Shown here in pieces: positions 23,534-34,340 of a stretch of DNA of 64,000 bases. Both the position numbers and the translations under genes were made by a program. Every line of letters begins with the position of its first letter. Position 1 is the first letter of the stretch. The DNA is from Punctularia strigosozonata HHB-11173 SS5. Its lineage: Eukaryota; Basidiomycota; Agaricomycetes; Corticiales; Punctulariaceae. The notes beneath the pieces are model-generated. The model had not been told where the DNA came from. It saw nothing but the letters and a program-made list of their open reading frames with translations, and did not search any database. The stretch is taken from assembly GCF_000264995.1 (NCBI RefSeq), contig NW_006767433.1:1706876-1770875 (forward strand). Reading direction: 5' to 3'.

Positions 23534-25234
23534 ATGAACGCGACCTTGTCTCCCACCCAGCAATCACCCAAGGTGCGACGGAAGCCGTCCGCTAGGCGCC
23601 CCCGGACATTTTCACACCTTCCTCCTTACCAACAAACTCAAGAGACGCACGACGCAGCACTCAACGCTATACGTGCATTTCTGAGGGGTCGGATATCCTA
23701 CGATGCATTTCCTGTCAGCTTCAGGATCATCGTCCTTGACACCAAGTTGGAAGTAAAGAAGGCACTCCAGTGCCTGCTGAACAACGGTACGTAAGACTAT
23801 TACTTGCCCCGAACGACACATGCTTATGAGTGTACAGGCGTTGTCTCCGCCCCGTTATGGAATAGCGAGAAGTCGTGTTTCGCCGGTATGCTCACCGTAT
23901 CGGACATTATACACCTGATACAATATTACTGGAATACTTCCGACTACGCCAATGTGGCTGCGGATGTGGAGAGCTTCCGTCTGGAGTCCTTGCGAGGTAG
24001 GAAACGTAAATTTGAACGTACACAATGGCTCACACTGCATCTCAAATTCAGAGATAGAAAAGAGTTTAGGGGTTGCAACTCCTCCTTTACTACACGACCA
24101 TCCTTCAAGCACTCTTTATAACGCTGCCAAGCTTCTCATCCAGACCCATGCACGCCGTTTACCTCTTCTGGACAAGGACTCAGAAACGGGCCACGAAGTT
24201 ATCGTCTCGGTGCTCACTCAGTATCGATTACTCAAGTTCATTTCCATCAACGTTAGTCTGCGTCGGAGACTGAGGTTCCGCGAACCGTGAAACTGACGAA
24301 TTCTCAGTGCAGCAAAGAGATTTCGCAACTGTACATGGGTCTCAAGAAACTGGGCATCGGCACGTATGCTCAAGTGACTCCTTCGAAGCCGGAAACTATG
24401 GACGGCTCGAAGGAGCCGTATTGGCCTATTGCAACGGCCTCTCTGACATCGTCCGTGTTCAACGTGGTCCATATGTTCTCTCAGCGAGGTATTTCAGCCG
24501 TGCCCATCATTGACGAGGATGGAATCGTCGTCAATCTGTACGAGACTGTGGATGTCATTGTATGTGATGATTGCATGGCTGGTCGTGACCACGACTTACT
24601 AACATGGTTAACTCGCAGACACTAGTCCGTCTTGGCGTGTATCAGTCGCTCGATCTTCGAATATCCGAGGCCTTGAAGCAGCGATCTGCGGATTTCCCTG
24701 GAGTAGTCATATGCACTGCATCTGATTCATTGGGTACCCTCCTACAACTGATCAAGAAGCGACGTGTTCATCGATTGGTAGTCGTTGAGGGCGAGGTACA
24801 TCGTATGTTTAATCAACCTATCGGTCACTGACGTCGCTGCGTAGGAAGAGGAAAAGAAAGGCGGTCGACGAGGTCGCTTGCTGGGGGTTATAACCCTGAG
24901 CGACGTCCTTCGATATGTCATCGGTGAAGTGGGCATAGGGCATTCCATTTCGCAGGCCCAAGACATGGAGGCCCCCATGGACGATGATGCTACACCTCAC
25001 GTGGAACAGTCCAAAGTGCTTTCGGAGCAAAGAGAGTCGGGAGAATCAAACCGGGCACGCGAGGTTGAACCTATCCCAGAAGCAGAAACGGAAGCTGCGC
25101 AGGAGGGCGATGGTCACCGACCTTCTGCTCCCGATGCATCATTCGGGCATGCCACTGCAGAGTTTACCGCGGATACCCCTGCCAGTCTCGACGCGTCCCC
25201 ACCAGGTACCTCTGAAGAAAACCAGCCTTCGTAG
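23534..25234 (+). CDS. SNF4: AMP-activated kinase gamma subunit (Snf4)
   Basis: The gamma subunit binds adenine nucleotides through four CBS repeats and regulates the Snf1/AMPK kinase. After an N-terminal basic/Ser/Pro segment the core begins ALNAIRAFLRGRISYDAFPV. CBS1 reads IIVLDTKLEVKKALQCLLNNG with VVSAPLWNSEKSCFAGMLTV. The family motif SDIIHLIQYYW follows, then CBS2 (THARRLPLLDKDSET, VSVLTQYRLLKFI), CBS3 (ISAVPIIDEDGIVVNLYETV) and CBS4 (LGTLLQLIKKRRVHRLVVVE, GRLLGVITLSDVLRYVIG). A long acidic disordered tail ends at 25234. Introns fall between CBS repeats and inside CBS1. The start at 23534 is the first ATG in frame; the basic extension before the core is longer than in yeast. Confidence 0.93.
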
Positions 25235-25503
25235 CACTCGGCTTCACGTCATATACCTCAGTTTTGACTCATGAAAGTTTGTAGCACTATTTGTACAATT
25301 GTAAAGCTAGACTGTATAACACTGGAGGAGATATCCATCATGCATGTGTGCCTGTAACTCAACCGTTGCCCACCCTCTTATCACAAGTGATGTGCGCTAA
25401 TATCTGCCATCAAAGCTGATATAATGCCACCGTATGTATCCTTCAAGTTCTCCGAGCAACATCGTCTCTACACCTTTCTGCGAAAATACAGGTGAACACC
25501 ACC

Positions 25504-26042
25504 ATGGTGTGGCCGCTGAAGCTCACCCGTGTGGTTCATACCAAAGCGACGGTGAAAGCCTCCAGAGACCACGCACTCAAGTTCGTTCAAGACTTGCCAT
25601 CAAGCACATCGCTCAGTCCCCTATGCGTATCTTGCCGCGAGGGCGAGAGCAAAGACGTACACTATGTAACGGAGAGGCTGAATTTCTTGGGTTGGAAGTT
25701 CCACATGACGTTTCCCGTTTACTCGACGAACACTGAAGACGGGGTGGATCTCGTCATCAAAGCCGGCGCGGGCACAACGTTACGGACACATTGGTCCGTG
25801 AGTCCAACCGTCCTTGAACTCGGCAGCGAGGTTTGCGAGATATCCGAGCTGGTAGAAGCAGACGTGAGTATTAAGATCCAGTACGAATCCCACGTGTCTT
25901 GCTGATCGCTGTCACTCAGACGTATTTCTTCTTCGTACCATACGTACTTCACAACCTGAAGAAGTCTCGTCACGCAATTTTCCCCAATTTGGTGGCAGAA
26001 CTCGAAGGGGCCCATGCAAGGGATGCCAGTCACAGTAGGTAG
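25504..26042 (+). CDS. SRPBCC/START-like protein (DUF7053-like)
   Basis: The start ATG has a good context (CACCACCATGG). The product (about 155 residues after removal of an intron near 25864-25919) reads MVWPLKLTRVVHTKATVKAS, then YVTERLNFLGWKFHMTFPVY, LRTHWSVSPTVLELGSEVCE, and, after the intron, TYFFFVPYVLHNLKKSRHAI. Alternating strands and a long terminal helix suggest the helix-grip (SRPBCC) ligand-binding fold found in fungal DUF7053 proteins; this is inference from pattern. The stop at 26040-26042 lies past the start codon (26023) of the next gene. Using the same splice donor (26035) but an acceptor at 26096 would instead fuse this protein in frame to the methyltransferase. Confidence 0.65.
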
Positions 26043-27307
26043 TAGTTATATGCCTCGTTTCAGCGGCTCCCCCCGACTAACAGACAGGCGGACTTAGTGG
26101 ATGACCGTGACGAATATCATCCGACGGAGCGTATTGCAAAATTCGTGCTCATCCTTACGGCGTGCATCTTGCCTGTATATATATTGCCCGTGACGGGGCC
26201 GGCATATACCTTGGCAGCACTATTCGTCATGGGCTCAAGCTTCGCGATGTACAGTAAAGCGCGGGATCCATATGGCACTTTCCACATCACGCTCAATGTG
26301 CGGCCTGGTGATGGCCAAAATCCGCCAGATACAGAATGTATAACTTTCATTGACTTTAGAACTGACGTTGCTGAACACATCGTACAGGGCTCAACATGGG
26401 CTATTGGGTTGTAAGTTACACGCGTCGTCAACAGATCCGACTCATTCTCCTTAAATGCAGGACACCGATATCTTCTCCGAGGCTTGCGAAGGTACTAGGT
26501 CAAGTCGTAATCCACGGGATTCACATTGATACTCGATTGCTTTGATTTCAGCGCTGGCTACAAGATTGATGGAGGCGGCTCGTCTCAAAGCTGGAGATAG
26601 AGTCCTAGGTAGGTCTGCTGCTAAGATGTATGAATAAGTTCTGAGGGTCTGTTTCGGCATTAGATGTCGGGTTTGGCAGCGGTGACTCGCTGTTATTCAT
26701 TTTGTCATCCCCCAAAATACCTCGGCCTTCCTCTGTTACTGGCATCACTAGCCTCAGGAGTCACTATGAACGAGCGCTGGCACGGACGAGGAAGCTCAAC
26801 ATCGATACGCCGGTATTGCTACTTTGCGGCGACGCTGTTTACCATGCGCCTGCTGGAGCGCATCCTTTTCATCCATCTGCCAGTCCATCGTTCGACGTGA
26901 TACTTGCACTCGATTGCGCCTACCACTTCCGTACAAGACGCGAATTCCTGCAGCAGAGTTTCGAACATCTGGCACCAGGGGGCCGTGTTGCGCTCGCGGA
27001 CATCTGCTTCACTCCGGAAAGCCTCGGAGGGCGGAGAGTCAGGCTCTTCACCAGATTGTTGGGGATGATGCCTCGACAGAACGTCATATCCACACAAGAA
27101 TATGTTCAAGCCTTGAAGGAAATGGGTTATGGTGACGTGTGCATGGAGGATGTCAGTGAGAAGGTGTTTCCAGGATTTACGCGGTTTCTACGATGTCGTG
27201 GGGGCGGCTGGTGGGCGTTCAGTAGTTTGCTAGGGCGATACTATGCGCTAGGAGCCCGGTTCGTGATTGTCGTTGGTACAAAGCCAAAGACTGCGGGTTC
27301 GGGCTGA
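26023..27307 (+). CDS. Membrane-anchored SAM-dependent methyltransferase
   Basis: A tiny first exon (26023-26034, MPVT) splices across 53 bases to ADLVDDRDEYHPTERIAKFV. Hydrophobic segments follow: VLILTACILPVYILPV and AYTLAALFVMGSSFAMY. Small exons then build the methyltransferase core: PPDTE/WLNMGYW (exon 26388-26410, only 23 bases), DTDIFSEACE/ALATRLMEAARLKAGDRVLD, and motif I VLDVGFGSGDS. Later motifs are FDVILALDCAYHF, APGGRVALADICF and VFPGFTRFL, with the end at 27307. WLNMGYW plus a Gly-rich motif I is typical of a class I methyltransferase family in Agaricomycetes with an N-terminal membrane segment. The substrate is unknown. The gene overlaps the upstream SRPBCC frame by 20 bases and lies 93 bases before the PX-SNARE gene. 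Confidence 0.8.
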
Positions 27308-27400
27308 TGACTGTTGCCGCGGCTTGACCATGTACTATTATGCGACTCTTTCTCTCCCGCTTGCAGCAAGTTGACCTTTGCGACGTCTGTGCGTCTCGCT

Positions 27401-28489
27401 ATGACCGCTATACAAGCTATCTACATCCGTGGCCATGAAGAGCGTCTAGAGCCTAAACCACACGTGGTGTACCGTATCGAAATCCAGGCCAATGTCCGCT
27501 CGTGGCAGATGTGGAGACGATATTCGGAGTTCGTCGACCTACACACCGAGCTCACGAAGTCTACCGGGTCCGAACCGCCTGCTGCTTTACCGCCTAAACA
27601 TGTGCTCAGCATATTCAGGTCGAAAGATGACCCGAAGTTGATGGAGGAAAGGAGAGCAGGGTTGGAGACGTATCTCCGAGCGATCCTTAGCGCGAAGGAC
27701 GACAAATGGCGGGAAAGCTTCGCCTTCAGGGACTTCATAGGCGTTCCCGTTGGCAAGGGCGCCACGGACGCCGGAATTGCAGGAGGTGGATCTTATTCTG
27801 GTCAACAATTCACGTCCTCCTCCTGGCTGGAGGAACACGCCGACCTGCAGACCGGTCTCCGGGACATCCGCGCCGAGATCAACAAGCGCGACGCTCTCTC
27901 CGACAGGGGCGATGTCTCCGGCGCGCATGCTGCGAATGTGCAAGCGAAGAAACGCCTCGCGGGCGTGTTTAGCCGCGTGGGTGCGCTAGGGAAGGGGTTG
28001 GAAACGCTGGGCATGGCGGGCATGGCGGAGGGCGAGCTTAGGCGGCGCACGGACATGGTGAGCCGCTTGCAAGACGAATGCGAGGCTCTGGCGAAGATGG
28101 TATCCGTCGCGCGAAACACGTCTCGGATGAATGCTATGACAGAACCGAGGCAGGCTCCCCAAAGCGATCGGGCAGCGTTGATGGGAGGGACGGCGGGAGC
28201 GAACAAACCCCGTCGGGTGTTCGGTCAGCCAGCCCCGGTACAGGAAACGGAGGAGACGCGTCCGCTGGACGACGTAGGACTCCTGCAGCTTCAGAGGCAG
28301 AAGATGGATCAGCAGGACGAACAAGTTTCGGGCCTGTCCGCTATACTGCAACGGCAGAAGCAGCTAGGGTTGGCGATCTCGAACGAAATCAGGGAGCAAA
28401 TCTCAATATTGGAAGACCTCGACAACGAAGTGGATCAAGTCGGCGGAAAGCTCACGAATGCCAAGAGACAGCTTAACCAGCTGGGATAG
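27401..28489 (+). CDS. PX-domain Qc-SNARE, Vam7-like
   Basis: Vam7 is a soluble vacuolar SNARE brought to membranes by a PX domain binding PI3P. The single long exon starts MTAIQAIYIRGHEERLEPKP. The PX domain spans about residues 5-120, with WQMWRRYSEFVDLH as the phosphoinositide-binding RRYSEF motif, a Pro-rich PPAALPPKH loop and RRAGLETYLRAIL. The middle is helical (LRDIRAEINKRDALSD, AKKRLAGVFSRVGALGKGL). The C-terminal SNARE motif (about residues 300-362) reads LQRQKMDQQDEQVSGLSAIL ... ISNEIREQISILEDLDNEVD, with no membrane anchor, as in Vam7. The open frame extends upstream without an ATG, so 27401 is the natural start. Confidence 0.9.
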   Translation: MTAIQAIYIRGHEERLEPKPHVVYRIEIQANVRSWQMWRRYSEFVDLHTELTKSTGSEPPAALPPKHVLSIFRSKDDPKLMEERRAGLETYLRAILSAKDDKWRESFAFRDFIGVPVGKGATDAGIAGGGSYSGQQFTSSSWLEEHADLQTGLRDIRAEINKRDALSDRGDVSGAHAANVQAKKRLAGVFSRVGALGKGLETLGMAGMAEGELRRRTDMVSRLQDECEALAKMVSVARNTSRMNAMTEPRQAPQSDRAALMGGTAGANKPRRVFGQPAPVQETEETRPLDDVGLLQLQRQKMDQQDEQVSGLSAILQRQKQLGLAISNEIREQISILEDLDNEVDQVGGKLTNAKRQLNQLG

Positions 28490-28658
28490 GAAAGACAATC
28501 GTCGATTTTTTGAAGGCATGAGGGTCACAATACTACTCCCGCTGTGAGGTATCTATGTACAGTGTGGCGTTGCATAATGATATACCGGTGTTATACTAAT
28601 CTACGCATTAACTCGTGAGTATCATCAAAGTTTCCATCCAGCCACGAATTTTGTGTCG

Positions 28659-29812
28659 CTAGTTCTTCGCAAGGTGCTTTGCAATGCCCTGTGTGCAATT
28701 ATAAATTCGACTGCATCGGGGTTTCGAACCGAGGGGCGTACCTCAAAGCAACCAATCATAATCCCGCATGCCGGCGCGATTTTAGCTATTCGAGGACCGA
28801 TGCCAGCGTACAACGCTGAGATACCCTCCGTCCGTACCACATTCCTAAGCATTGGCCACACTGCCACGCCTTGTGGGGTGGTCCCTGAGATGACTAGCGC
28901 CTGCCTCCGAGTCTTGAGAACGTCGAACGGTGAGGTGAACACCGCTGCGGTCACACCGCTGATAGCACCGCTAGCGAATGCGACCACCCCGCCACTCAGT
29001 CCCCGATTCTCGAAGCCCTTCTTCCAGCTCTCGTAGCTGGCCCAATACAATCCACTGAACGGCACATCCCGCCATAATGTCGGTCCGAGACCTCTCCAGA
29101 GATGGCGAGCACCATGTTCACGGACGAGTTCCCTGACAGAGAGCAGAACAGATCGTAGTGTATGTGGATTGGAAGCAGAGATCGGAGTCGATTGGAGGTT
29201 GGTCCGGATGAGCTCGAGGGGTGACACCAGTGATGTCATGGAAGAGCGAGCTATGACGCCGGCTGCGAGCGGTACGACGGACTCCGGAAGTAGAGGCGGT
29301 AAGCTGACATGAAGCAGATGGTCGTAAGCGAGCATGTAGCATGTCGACGAGGGGACGCCGATAACCCTAGGTAAGGTATGAAAACATGTGCGGGATGTGT
29401 CGGCGTGGTGACTCACCATGTCGTACCGGCGCCTTTCCAGAGTCCACGCATGCCCTCTGCGCGCCATACATGCCTGAATGCATCCGCAAAGCCATTGACA
29501 CGCTCCGTCTTAAACACGCCATGATCCCATACGCAGACAATCTCTTCTGCTGCGGGTCGCACTGCTAGCGACGACATTTGGCGAGTACAGGATGCTACAT
29601 TTGGCTGGCAGCATGTATTTGGCGGCGGGTTCGGAAAAAGAGGTTGTTGCCGAGGAGGTTGGGTCTGTAACCGTGTTTTCACGACATCAAAAGGAGTCAC
29701 TAGGCGCGGCGTCAGAACAGACACGAAACAAGGATTCGCTCCGCGTACTGGTCAACGCGGTGAGCGTGGAGCCCACCGCTGCGGCGACCATCTTCGCTTG
29801 AAACGGCTCCAT
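28659..29812 (-). CDS. MTM1: Mitochondrial carrier, Mtm1/SLC25A39-type
   Basis: Three carrier repeats are visible: TPFDVVKTRLQTQ (formed across an intron, TALT/MTPFDV), SPLELIRTNLQST and SPFDVLKTRRQA. Each has the PX[D/E]XX[K/R] signature. Repeat 1 has the long matrix-loop insertion with cysteines (CCQPNVASC ... EEIVCVWDHG) found in the SLC25A39/40/Mtm1 group. Animal SLC25A39 imports glutathione and this loop is regulatory; yeast Mtm1 affects manganese and iron handling. The protein ends CFEGIAKHLAKN after a last intron, giving a stop at 28659. The start at 29812 (MEPFQAKMVAAAVGSTLTAL) is chosen because the first helix follows directly. It is convergent with the PX-SNARE gene and divergent from eIF4E. 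Confidence 0.9.
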
Positions 29813-30140
29813 AGCTGGAGGAGGCTCAGTCTGGTGGGGGAGGAGGAGAAATATGTGAGCCCGAGGGAACGTTCGGGAGAGAATCTGCCGGCAACCTGCG
29901 TCAGCGACCCAACGCTATCTGATAAGTCTTGATCCACGCGGTTATCTAAGATTCCCAGGCCTTTGCCGGGTTTCCAGCCGAACCGTTGCACTCCCACTCA
30001 CAGTCAATCATCACCACACCATAGTTTTCGACTCGACAATCTCGTCATCTCGGCGCAGCGCTACTTCATCTGCTTCCCGAGACATATATCTATTCAAATC
30101 GCTTATATCACAGTAATTCCTGATTCCTTGTTTGCACGAC

Positions 30141-31164
30141 ATGGCCGCCGCCCTCCCACCCCAAGCCCAGCAAGCTTCGAATGCAGCTCTCGCCGCCGCG
30201 GTGGCTGAGAACGAGAAAGCCGATGCTTCATACGAGGATGGAGAAGTTCAGGAGATTGAAGTGAATATGGAGACACAGGCGGACCAGATTCGAACTGTCT
30301 TCAATGATCCTACCAATTTTAATGTCAAGGTACGTACCGCTGGCTTTCACATCGCCTTGCCCTACTGATGCTACATCTGTCTGCGTCAGCATCCTCTGTA
30401 CTCCCCATGGACACTCTGGTTTGACTCACCGGCTACGAAGGGCCGGAACTTGCCACAAACACCCAGTCTCTCCGCCTTCCCGTCCACGCCCCACCCTGCT
30501 ACTCCCGGAGCTGCGATGGGGTGGATGGAGGACATAAAGCGCGTTATCAGCTTTGACTCCGTCGAGGAGTTCTGGGGGTACGTGCCAGTGGCTTTCGTAT
30601 AAATTTCCCTGCTGACGACGCCCTTGCCCTTGCAGGTTGTACAACAACATTGTTCCACCCTCCCAGCTTCCTCAAAAAGCCAACTACTACCTCTTCAAAG
30701 ATGGCATTATTCCTGCGTGGGAGGATGATGCGAACAAGAACGGTGGGAAATGGTCCATACAGCTGCCGAAGGACAAGAATCGGCCCAACGTCGACAAGAT
30801 GTGGCTCTACACCATGCTGGCCGCCATCGGCGAGACCTTCGATCCCCTCCTCTCTTCCAGCGCCTCCTCCTCCTCCGCTTACCCCGACTCTCTTGTGACC
30901 GGCGTCATCGTCTCCACACGTCCACAGTTCTACCGTATCTCCATCTGGACCAGATCCGCTCCGCAAAACCCGCAGGGCGAGCCATCAAGCCCTGAAGATG
31001 CGGAGCTGCGGGAGCGCATTGAGACGATGGGCAAACACTTCAAGACCAGCGTTCTGGGATACTCCTCGGATGCCAAGTTGGCCGGTCCATTGGCAACGGA
31101 GGTCGAGTTCCTCAGCCACAAGGATAGCGAGAAGAAGGGCAAGGCGAAAAAGATCATCGTATGA
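30141..31164 (+). CDS. Translation initiation factor eIF4E
   Basis: eIF4E binds the mRNA cap and eIF4G in the cytoplasm. From the ATG at 30141 an acidic N-terminus leads, after an intron, into HPLYSPWTLWFDSP, the conserved H-P-L-x-x-x-W start of the cap-binding domain. FDSVEEFWGLYNNIVPPSQL follows (the eIF4G-contact Trp and first cap region), then NYYLFKDGIIPAWEDDANKN with the cap-stacking Trp-Glu, GGKWSIQLPK, and VVSTRPQFYRISIWTR-like strands. The C-terminal region has an internal Ser-rich loop (SSSASSSSAYPD) and a Lys-rich end (SEKKGKAKKIIV). A Pro/Thr-rich insertion after KGRNLPQTPSL is longer than in animal eIF4E. Three introns are seen. Confidence 0.93.
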
Positions 31165-34100
31165 TCTGGTGGGACGGGATGGATTCATCTATTGCTCTTG
31201 TTAGAGGGCTATCACTTTTCTTGTTGTCCGCGTAGTCTCCGTTCGGAGCGTCTGATGCCCGTATGCAAATCGAACGTGAGCGCGGATCATGTACCGATTG
31301 CTGGACCGTTCTGCAAGGAAGTAGATCCATACACGATATTCAAGCCGCGACGACATCCATCTATTCGAACTAATAGGGAATGCTTCATGAACACAGGGCC
31401 GTCCGAGAATCCCGCACCCTCACGGTCTCGATCGGCACTCGGAAGGAGTATTTATGCTGTAGGTTCATTTGTATTGTGGCGAGACTCGAGGATCCGGGAG
31501 TCCAATGAACAGCTAGAATCTGAGGAAGGCACAGTCAAGGTACTAGCCAGCGGGTTCAGAGGCCATGAAACATGCCATGCCGCTATGAAGTACAAGTGAA
31601 CTGGACCGGGCGCGGACAGTGTTAACGTTGTTTTACGTGTAGGAACCGTTGACAATGTACGCTAACCTTGCTATCACGGCGGCGAAGGTGCGATTGCAAG
31701 GCACCGCGATCTGGACGATCCAACGACGACTGAGAACGACACAAGCATCAAGACCGCCCTTGCAGCGTTTAGACCCATTTCACGACGGAGCAGATGGCTC
31801 GACGGCAAATTGTAGGCATATGAACTTCAGACGATCGATATCGTCCTCTCAGATCCGAGACCTGAGAATGCGATGAATTCAGCACCCGGGTGGCCAGTGC
31901 GTGTTAGAGAAGGTGCTAAACGTGTGGCAACTTGCAATCGAGGGACAGCAAGCCGTGCGGGATCGTGCTAAATCCACCCCCACACCAGCAGGCCGGCGCC
32001 GCCACGACGCCCAGGCTTTTGTCAGCGCTCGGTCGTGTCGCAGTTTGGGCGATTTTTTCATACCCGCGAGCACACCGACACGTTGATGGGGCTAGGCTCC
32101 CAAATCCACAGTCTGGTCTTCGGCAGTCCGCGCGAGAGCGCGCAGGCGGCGAAACCGCCCATCGGCCAAGAAGCTACTTTGAGTTTGAATTTAGATGATG
32201 CCGGCATATGAGTGAGTCGGTGTATACCGATGAGCGGCATTGACGTTCTTCAAGTCGCTGACGCTCGGATGCGACGGTATTCAGCGCAGGAAGTATCCCA
32301 GTATTCTGGCGATTGGAATGATCAGTACAGGGTTGCTCCACAGCCTCTCGTAAGCGCAGGATCGCTGGGAAAAGGAGCTTTGAGCAAACAGCCTGCTTGA
32401 GCAAGACGCGTCCGGGAGAACCCTGAAGGTTGGCGCACTTCAGCGATGCTGCGATGCTGGTAGCAATCGTTCCAGACAGAGGCTGAACAGGTGTGATCTC
32501 GGCAGTAGCTACCGGGCGCGCGGAAATCGGCTATAGTCGGCAGGGCGCCGCATGAGGGCGGCGACAGCCACCGTCGATGTAGTTCCGAGTGGCAGTAGCT
32601 TCTCGACATTGCGGATGGACGGAGCAATGCAGGGGTGCTGCGATACCGAAACTTCAGGCTACAATGGCTGATCCATTCCTTGTCGATCCAAATGTATTGG
32701 TCGTGAACATAGGCCGTAAGCTAGCTCGATCACTGCGACTTGCGACCCTACAGCGACTTCTGACGCAGGACAAGACGGTTGACATTAGCCGCATACTGAT
32801 CCCTCCTCTGACAGGATGGTCGCCGCCCAGGTAACAGAGAGGAATTCCGCAGCCTAAAAGCAGAGATTGACAGGTTTGGCGTTGAGTTATGCAAAAGTTG
32901 CTGAATCCCGTCGTCGAGAAAGGAACAGTTTGAGACAGCATGCCTAGGCCTCGTCGTGACGCGCAAAGACTCGCACATGCCGTGGGTGGATCTGCCAAGT
33001 GTCCATTCACAGGGCAACCAAGTAGAAGGCACGGAATGTCAATCAACGGTCTCGTCCAAAGAAGTGAGAGTGAAGATATTCCCCGGATGAGACGTCTCCG
33101 TCTGGAAAACGTGGCTCCGGGCGCTCCGTTGACAACAAAAGGTATATTAGAGATCCCGCGTTGGAATATGAGAAGCACCGAGCGCGGTGTCTTCTCTCAT
33201 CTTGCTGCAGAAACCCACGGAAAATTGTCGTAATAGAGTGTATTTTCAGCACGGGCAAAGTGGAGTGAGACGTTGACTATGCACTGCATGTTTTGACGGG
33301 GCTCCCCACGGACATCTTTGCGTACTGCGGAGAACTTTTACCACCTGCAAATACACTCTAATGAACTCGGAGGCCGTCAGCGAAGCAGGGCCGAAGACGG
33401 TTCGGATACGCGCTCGCAGAATTGAGTTAGTCCATGGCTTACTTTGTGCCCCAACTTGTGTGCCAGACCCGGCGATTAATTCATCCTAGCATCCAAGGAA
33501 ACCCGGATAGATCGTCTCGACAAGGGAGATCTAAGGTGACGGGGTGTTACACAGCCGCTCACAACCCCGCTTGAACTGGTTCAACACGGCGTGGGAACTC
33601 TGCCTATCATACCCTCATTCGTACATAGTTGAGAGGACCTCGATCTGGAGATGTTGTGGCCTCACTCGCTGATCTATCATCCGAACCGTAACATTGGAGA
33701 GTTTATCAGAGGTTGCGGCAACGGATAAGCCGAGCCAACACCCTGGGGGCCTCGTCGCACTCATGGCTCGGTGGAGTGGGCGCTGGCGTGTCTGCGGTAT
33801 CGGACAAATTACCACACCCGAGTGTCTGGGTACGTTCGAATACTGCCATTGATGATTGGTTATTCATTGGGATAGGAGCAACAATGACCAGCTTTGGCTA
33901 TTGATACATGCGCCCTGGGCCTCGGGTGCTGTCGCCGGACGCAAACGAGTTCGGTATGACCATCGTCGAGTAAGAACAACGGGCTATCGGCAACGTCGTA
34001 ATTGTTGTGATGATCGTCATCTTGGCATCGTGTGCTCATCCGGAGTGCCCTTGCGCGCACTGGCCGCGAAATACCTGCTGCTGCTCCTTGAGCTTCGTGC

Positions 34101-34340
34101 TTCAGAGCTTCTGTTCCCTTTCCCAGTCTATCTCATGCTACATAGACCGTCTGACGCGATGCCTATACCGAGAGAGCAAACACAATAGAATGATAATCGG
34201 TATTTAAGTTTCTTGCGTTCGAAGCCTCAGTGGCTCATGACGTCATTGCATTGCCGCGAAGTGACTGCGCGAATGGCTGCGCACCGCACTCGTTGTACTC
34301 GTCTGCAATCGTTGCTCACCAGCATTCACTACACAGAAAC
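31165..34340. other. Gene-poor region, about 3.2 kb
   Basis: No frame here shows similarity to a known family or the codon bias of neighbouring genes. The longest frames (32654-33178 minus, 174 residues; 31192-31599 plus, 135 residues) look random in composition. No terminal repeats, tandem repeats or tRNA-like structures were found. The last few hundred bases must include the promoter of the Pil1-like gene. The area could hold an unrecognised non-coding RNA or old decayed sequence. Confidence 0.4.

Noticed and set aside
32654-33178. 174-codon minus-strand frame in the gene-poor region
   Set aside because: No known domain, random composition, no splice context and no codon bias.
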